In this document: positions 4,721 to 7,880 of the stretch, piece after piece
Layout: every line of letters starts with the position of its first letter
Position numbering within the stretch: the stretch's first letter is position 1
Assembly: GCA_903930745.1 (NCBI GenBank)
Contig: CAIYZX010000704.1
Span: 1-7,880 of the forward strand
Length of the DNA: 7,880 nucleotides
Direction of reading: 5' to 3'
Origin: an uncultured Chloroflexota bacterium
GTDB lineage: Bacteria > Chloroflexota > Limnocylindria > Limnocylindrales > CSP1-4
Translations under genes and position numbers: made by a program
Notes under the pieces: generated by a model
Seen by the model: the letters and a program-made list of their open reading frames with translations, nothing else
What the model was told of the DNA's origin: nothing
Databases searched by the model: none

Positions 4721-5727
4721 CATCCCGCGAGGAGCGCCTCCACCTCTGCCCTCGTGGGCTGGTCTCGTGCCCCTCCGTTCCTCGCCACCTTGAGAGCTCC
4801 CGTGGCGTTGCCCCAGCGGAGCGCGTCGGCCATCGGCAACCCTGCGACCAGTGCCGCCACGAGCCCCGCGTCGAAGGCGTCACCGGCGCCCACCGTGGAG
4901 CGGACCTCCACCGGGAAGCCCGGCGCGTGGACGATCGTCCCGTCCGGCAGTGCGGCGAACGCGCCGCCCGCGCCCAGCCTGCCGATCACCGTGCGTCCGG
5001 AGCCAGGGCGCGCCAGCGCAAGGGCGGCAGCGTGCGGGTCACCCGCCGGCGTCACCGGCAGCCCCAGGGCTCGAGCCAGCGGCACCAGCTCCTCCGCGGC
5101 GCTGCCCAGCACCACCGACGCCTCGTGGACTGCCGCCTCCACCACGGCGCGCACCTCGTCCGAGAGCCCCCAGACCTCGATCCGCAGGTTGAGGTCCAGG
5201 CTGCTGGGCACACCTGCCGCGCGGGCGATGCGGAGAGCGGCCAGGACCGCGTCGCGGACCGGCGGGTGGCGCAGGCACATCCCCGTGGTGTGCAGCCAGG
5301 CCGCACCCTCCACGAGTGCCGGGTCCACGTCGCCCGCACGCAGGTGCCGCAGCGCGCCCATGTCCCCGGGCCAGACCACGAGGTAGCGCTCGCCGTCCGG
5401 CTCCACCATGGCGATGACCTGGCAGGTGGGGGCCGCATCGCTGACGACCAGGCCCCGGAGGCCAACGCCCGCCGACGCCAGCTCCGCGGCAAGGTGTCGC
5501 CCGAAGCCGTCGTCACCGATGGCGCCCGCGAACTCCACCGGCACGCCCAGCCGCCCCAGGGCCGCCGCAGTGTTCCCGGCCGTTCCGCCGCCGAAGAGGC
5601 GCGGCTCCGGGACCGTTCGCTCGCCGGTCGGCACCGTGCGGTCCGGGATCCCCAGGACGAGGTCGGCGTTGAGATCGCCCATCACGAGGACCGGGCGCGC
5701 GACGGTGGCCTCCCAGCGTGGCTTCAT
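4720..5727 (-). CDS. PfkB/ribokinase-family sugar kinase
   Basis: A 335-residue ATP-dependent kinase of the ribokinase superfamily, cytoplasmic, transferring the ATP gamma-phosphate to a sugar hydroxyl. Seen: the first strand VLVMGDLNADLVLG (13-26), the substrate-side glycine motif LFGGGTAGNTAAALGRLG (44-61), IGDDGFGRHLAAEL (70-83), LDLNLR (177-182), and the PfkB signature STVGAGDAFDAGLVAAL (277-293) with anion-hole glycines and catalytic base Asp283. Length is normal for the family. The specific sugar cannot be read from the sequence. The ATG at 5727 overlaps the stop of the upstream TrpF-like gene as ATGA, which implies translational coupling and equal expression. Placement third in an operon headed by nagA suggests a substrate from amino-sugar or cell-wall sugar breakdown. 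Its stop lies 32 bp from the convergent secreted-protein gene. Confidence 0.93.
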   Translation of the reverse strand: MKPRWEATVARPVLVMGDLNADLVLGIPDRTVPTGERTVPEPRLFGGGTAGNTAAALGRLGVPVEFAGAIGDDGFGRHLAAELASAGVGLRGLVVSDAAPTCQVIAMVEPDGERYLVVWPGDMGALRHLRAGDVDPALVEGAAWLHTTGMCLRHPPVRDAVLAALRIARAAGVPSSLDLNLRIEVWGLSDEVRAVVEAAVHEASVVLGSAAEELVPLARALGLPVTPAGDPHAAALALARPGSGRTVIGRLGAGGAFAALPDGTIVHAPGFPVEVRSTVGAGDAFDAGLVAALVAGLPMADALRWGNATGALKVARNGGARDQPTRAEVEALLAG

Positions 5728-6407
5728 CCGTTGTCCGGCGTGGCTGCACGGGCCGCCGCCACGAACGCCCCCACGCGGTCCAGGTCCTTTCGGAACGTGC
5801 CGTCCGGGAGGAGCCGGTTGGTGTGCGTGAGCGAGTCCACGCCCCACGGCCCCACGGCCTCGATCGCCGCGGCCACGTTCTCCGGGGAGAGGCCGCCCGC
5901 GAGGATCACCGGGACGTCCACGGCCTCCACGATCGCGCGGCTCACGGACCAGTCGTGCGTCATCCCGGATGCGCCAACGCCCGGGATGTGCGGCGCCTGC
6001 GTGTCCAGGATCAGGTAGTCCGCCACCTTCGCGTACGCGCGCGCCTCCGCGACGCTCCCCGGACCCGTCACGGACACCGCCTGCATCACCGGGAGGTCCG
6101 CCGGGAGCCGCCGGCGGAGAGCCGCCACGCGCTCCGGGCTGGTGTCGCCGGCCAGCGGGCAGAGATGCAGGATCGCGGGCTGCACCGCCTCCACGAGCGC
6201 GCGGATGTGGTCCACGTCCATCCGCACGGTGAGCCCGATGCACCGGGCGCGGTCCCCCACCGCCTCCACGATCTCGCGCATCGCCGAGAACGACGGGAGC
6301 TCGCCCGGAAGGCCTTCGGGCGGGGTGAGGCCGAGGTGGTCCGCGCCGGCCGCGACGCAGGCCAGTGCCTCCTCGACCGACTGCATGGTGTAGAGCTGGA
6401 CGATCAT
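5724..6407 (-). CDS. TrpF-fold (phosphoribosylanthranilate isomerase-like) protein, active site altered
   Basis: A 227-residue (beta/alpha)8-barrel protein alignable by eye to TrpF. Retained: GADHLGL (21-27), ILDTQAPH (133-140) with Asp135 at the position of the TrpF general acid, GMTHDW (148-153, TrpF G-K-T-F-D-W), and the phosphate-binding LAGGLSPENV (169-178). Lost: the N-terminal KICG motif is QLYT, so the catalytic cysteine is Tyr6; the conserved arginine segment after strand 2 is not recognisable; and the second phosphate loop (usually D-V-S-S-G-V-E) reads DSLTHTN (191-197). It is therefore unlikely to isomerise phosphoribosylanthranilate, and no trp gene is nearby. Databases would probably name it TrpF by homology alone. 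The start ATG (6407) has AGGA 7 nt upstream, overlapping the nagA stop; its own stop overlaps the kinase start. Context suggests an isomerase, epimerase or lyase for a phosphorylated sugar, which is inference. Confidence 0.85.
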   Translation of the reverse strand: MIVQLYTMQSVEEALACVAAGADHLGLTPPEGLPGELPSFSAMREIVEAVGDRARCIGLTVRMDVDHIRALVEAVQPAILHLCPLAGDTSPERVAALRRRLPADLPVMQAVSVTGPGSVAEARAYAKVADYLILDTQAPHIPGVGASGMTHDWSVSRAIVEAVDVPVILAGGLSPENVAAAIEAVGPWGVDSLTHTNRLLPDGTFRKDLDRVGAFVAAARAATPDNG

Positions 6408-6416
6408 GCGCCGATC

Positions 6417-7643
6417 CTACCGGCTGGCGGGATGCGCCCCTGGCGCGCGCGTGTCACCCGAGCGCGCGCCGGCGACCCAGCCTCCGCCGCGCGTGACACG
6501 CAGGACGCGGAGATCGTCGTCCAGCTCCAGCAGGTGGGCCCGGCGGCCGGCCTCCAGGCGCCCGCGATCGTGGGCGCCCAGGAGGGCTGCCGGATTGGCG
6601 GAGGCGGCGGCGATGGCCGCGGGCAGCGTGGCGGCCCCGGACAGGACCATGTTGCGAACGGCAGCATCCAGCGCGATGACGGACCCGGCGAGCGTGTCCG
6701 TGCCGCGGAGCGTGGCCCGGCCATCCCGGACCTCCACGTCCAGGCCGCCCACGCGCCCCTGGCCGTCACCCGTCCCGGCCACCGCGAGGGCGTCCGAGAC
6801 CAGGACCAGGCGATCCGCGGGCTTGGTGCGCGCTACGAGAGGCCAGAGAGCAGGGTGGACGTGGTGGCCGTCCGCGATGAGCTCAACGAAGGCTCCGTCG
6901 TCCGCCAGCGCGGCAGCGGCCAGCCCCGGGGTGCGGTGGTCCACGCCGGACATGGCGTTGAACAGGTGGGTCGTGGTCCGGGCGCCCGCCGCGAAGCCGG
7001 CCTGCGCCTGCACCAGCGTCGCGTTGGAGTGGCCGAGGGAGACCGCGACGCCTCGGGCGGCGAGACGGGCGATCAGCGATGGCGCCCCGTCCAGCTCGGG
7101 CGCGATGGTGATGATCCGCAGTCCGTCCAACAGCGCGGCCAGCACGCCCTCGTCGAGCGCCCCGGGTGCAAGCAGCAGCGCCGCGTCGTGGGCGCCCTTG
7201 CGGGCCGGCGCGATGCACGGCCCCTCCAGGTTGAAGCCGAGTGGCTCCGCGCCGCCGGTGGTGGCGCCGGGCATCCACGCGCGCACGCGCTCCGCGAACG
7301 CCACCGTGTCCGCCCTGGGGAGCGTGGGTGCCGTGGGCAGGAACGAGGTGACGCCGCGCTTGAGCAGGGCGTGGGCCATGCCCGTCAGCGCGCCGGCGTC
7401 GCCCGTCGCGTCGTGGCCGCCCCAGCCGTGACAGTGGACGTCGATGAAGCCCGGGGCGAGGTAGGGGCCGGCGGCCGCCGCGGCGTTGTCCGGCTCCTCG
7501 CGCACCTCTCGGATCCAGCCGTCCTCCAGCAGCAGCGAGCCCGGCACCACGGCCTCGCCAAGGACGAGCCGGCCCTCCAGGCGCAGTGGGGCGGGCGCCA
7601 AGGGCCGGGCGGAGGGGCTGGTGGGCTGCATGGGCGTGAGCAT
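6417..7643 (-). CDS. nagA: N-acetylglucosamine-6-phosphate deacetylase
   Basis: NagA removes acetate from N-acetylglucosamine-6-phosphate, giving glucosamine-6-phosphate for glycolysis or cell-wall recycling; it is a cytoplasmic amidohydrolase-superfamily barrel. In the 408-residue product: GFIDVHCHG with the H-x-H metal pair (70, 72), metal ligand Glu140 in FNLEGP, His205 in SLGHSNA, His226 in THLFNAMSG, substrate-loop IADGHHVHP (257-264), and catalytic Asp284 in LVSDALAVAG. ASANPAALLG precedes the closing beta domain. Length is normal. Two nearby ATGs are possible starts, 7643 (used here) and 7631; neither has a good ribosome binding site. A -10-like TATGCT ends 7 nt before the 7631 ATG, so a leaderless transcript starting there is possible. 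It heads a three-gene operon, with 9 nt to the next gene. No nagB deaminase, transporter or regulator is visible in the window. The family call is secure; substrate is by homology. Confidence 0.93.
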   Translation of the reverse strand: MLTPMQPTSPSARPLAPAPLRLEGRLVLGEAVVPGSLLLEDGWIREVREEPDNAAAAAGPYLAPGFIDVHCHGWGGHDATGDAGALTGMAHALLKRGVTSFLPTAPTLPRADTVAFAERVRAWMPGATTGGAEPLGFNLEGPCIAPARKGAHDAALLLAPGALDEGVLAALLDGLRIITIAPELDGAPSLIARLAARGVAVSLGHSNATLVQAQAGFAAGARTTTHLFNAMSGVDHRTPGLAAAALADDGAFVELIADGHHVHPALWPLVARTKPADRLVLVSDALAVAGTGDGQGRVGGLDVEVRDGRATLRGTDTLAGSVIALDAAVRNMVLSGAATLPAAIAAASANPAALLGAHDRGRLEAGRRAHLLELDDDLRVLRVTRGGGWVAGARSGDTRAPGAHPASR

Positions 7644-7644
7644 A
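7639..7644 (-). promoter_or_regulatory. Possible -10 element for a leaderless nagA transcript
   Basis: TATGCT on the minus strand ends 7 nt before the ATG at 7631, the spacing expected if transcription starts at the A of the start codon. No clear -35 lies upstream. The ATG at 7643 overlaps this hexamer, so only one of the two uses can be right. Confidence 0.3.
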
Positions 7645-7692
7645 GCGACCGGCGCGGCACATCCGATCACGCGCGAGGGGCGAAGATGCGGC

Positions 7693-7880
7693 ATGCACCG
7701 CTTCCGCCGACTCGTTGTCCGTCTCGTCCAGGTCCTCCTGCTCCTCCTGGTGATCACGCTTGGCGCGGCGCTCGTGCTGCCGCTGCCGGGCGGCCCTGGT
7801 GTCGCCGCGTCATCGCTGGCAGGTCCCGGAGACCGCTTCCTGGACCTTGATGGGACGGCCACCCGCATCACCGAGGACGG
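7693..7880 (+). CDS. N-terminus of a membrane-anchored protein, possibly an alpha/beta hydrolase (cut by window edge)
   Basis: Only 62 codons are visible. A basic start (HRFRRLVVR) precedes one hydrophobic helix (about 11-30, LVQVLLLLLVITLGAALVLP), which would serve as a signal anchor or uncleaved signal. A Gly/Pro/Ala linker follows, then DRFLDLDGTATRIT (47-60). A phrase of this kind, Arg-Phe, alternating hydrophobics, Asp-Gly and a second strand, is typical of the first two beta strands of alpha/beta hydrolases; the oxyanion and nucleophile motifs would lie past the window edge. The ATG at 7693 is the only start that keeps the basic N-terminus; AGGGG (7676-7680) sits 12 nt upstream, a rather long spacing. 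It is divergent from nagA across 49 bp, so the two promoters must be close or overlapping. Membrane anchoring is well supported; the hydrolase call is tentative. Confidence 0.55.
   Translation, partial: MHRFRRLVVRLVQVLLLLLVITLGAALVLPLPGGPGVAASSLAGPGDRFLDLDGTATRITED

Noticed and set aside
6243..6407. Reading the TrpF-like gene as a true trpF
   Set aside because: The catalytic cysteine and the second phosphate loop are missing, and no other tryptophan genes are present.
5718..7850. A 710-codon plus-strand open frame opposite nagA and the TrpF-like gene
   Set aside because: Low-complexity Arg/Gly/Ala/His composition, antisense to well-supported enzymes, no recognisable motif.

Overview
The window is very GC-rich, with G or C at most third codon positions. 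It carries a HypF maturase, NarL/GacA-type response regulators, a Flp (type IVb) pilin and a NagA-led sugar operon. This suits a high-GC bacterium, perhaps Chloroflexota or Actinomycetota. Nothing here fixes the phylum, and the assignment is inference only.

Left half (1-3544), all on the minus strand. In transcription order: response regulator RR2 (2909-3544); about 280 bp of hairpin-rich, apparently non-coding DNA (2628-2908); a doubtful 41-residue membrane ORF (2502-2627); a 60-residue Flp pilin (2128-2310); a second, closely related response regulator RR1 (1352-1981); and the N-terminal 418 codons of hypF (1-1254), cut by the window edge. RR1 and RR2 have nearly identical DNA-binding helices and bracket the pilin. 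No histidine kinase and no other tad/flp pilus gene is present.

Middle (3545-4719). A 522-bp intergenic region separates RR2 from a divergent plus-strand gene. It holds the RR2 leader, one copy of an 18-bp near-perfect direct repeat whose other copy lies just past the RR2 stop, and a perfect 20-bp palindrome just upstream of the plus-strand gene. That gene (4067-4687) encodes a secreted, C-terminally anchored protein with a carboxypeptidase-regulatory-like beta-sandwich. It ends 32 bp from the convergent sugar operon, with a symmetric hairpin between the two stop codons.

Right half (4720-7643), minus strand. A tightly coupled three-gene operon runs nagA, then a TrpF-fold protein, then a PfkB-family sugar kinase. 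The nagA stop codon is part of the next gene's ribosome binding site, and the last two genes share an ATGA overlap. The TrpF-like protein lacks the catalytic cysteine and the phosphate-loop residues of phosphoribosylanthranilate isomerase, so it is probably a repurposed barrel acting on an amino-sugar or sugar-phosphate intermediate. Divergent from nagA, at the right edge, is the start of a membrane-anchored protein resembling the N-terminus of an alpha/beta hydrolase.

The points most worth checking are the repurposed TrpF-like enzyme in the amino-sugar operon, the hairpin cluster at 2653-2890, and the pilin bracketed by twin regulators. No transposase, CRISPR array, tRNA or rRNA was seen.
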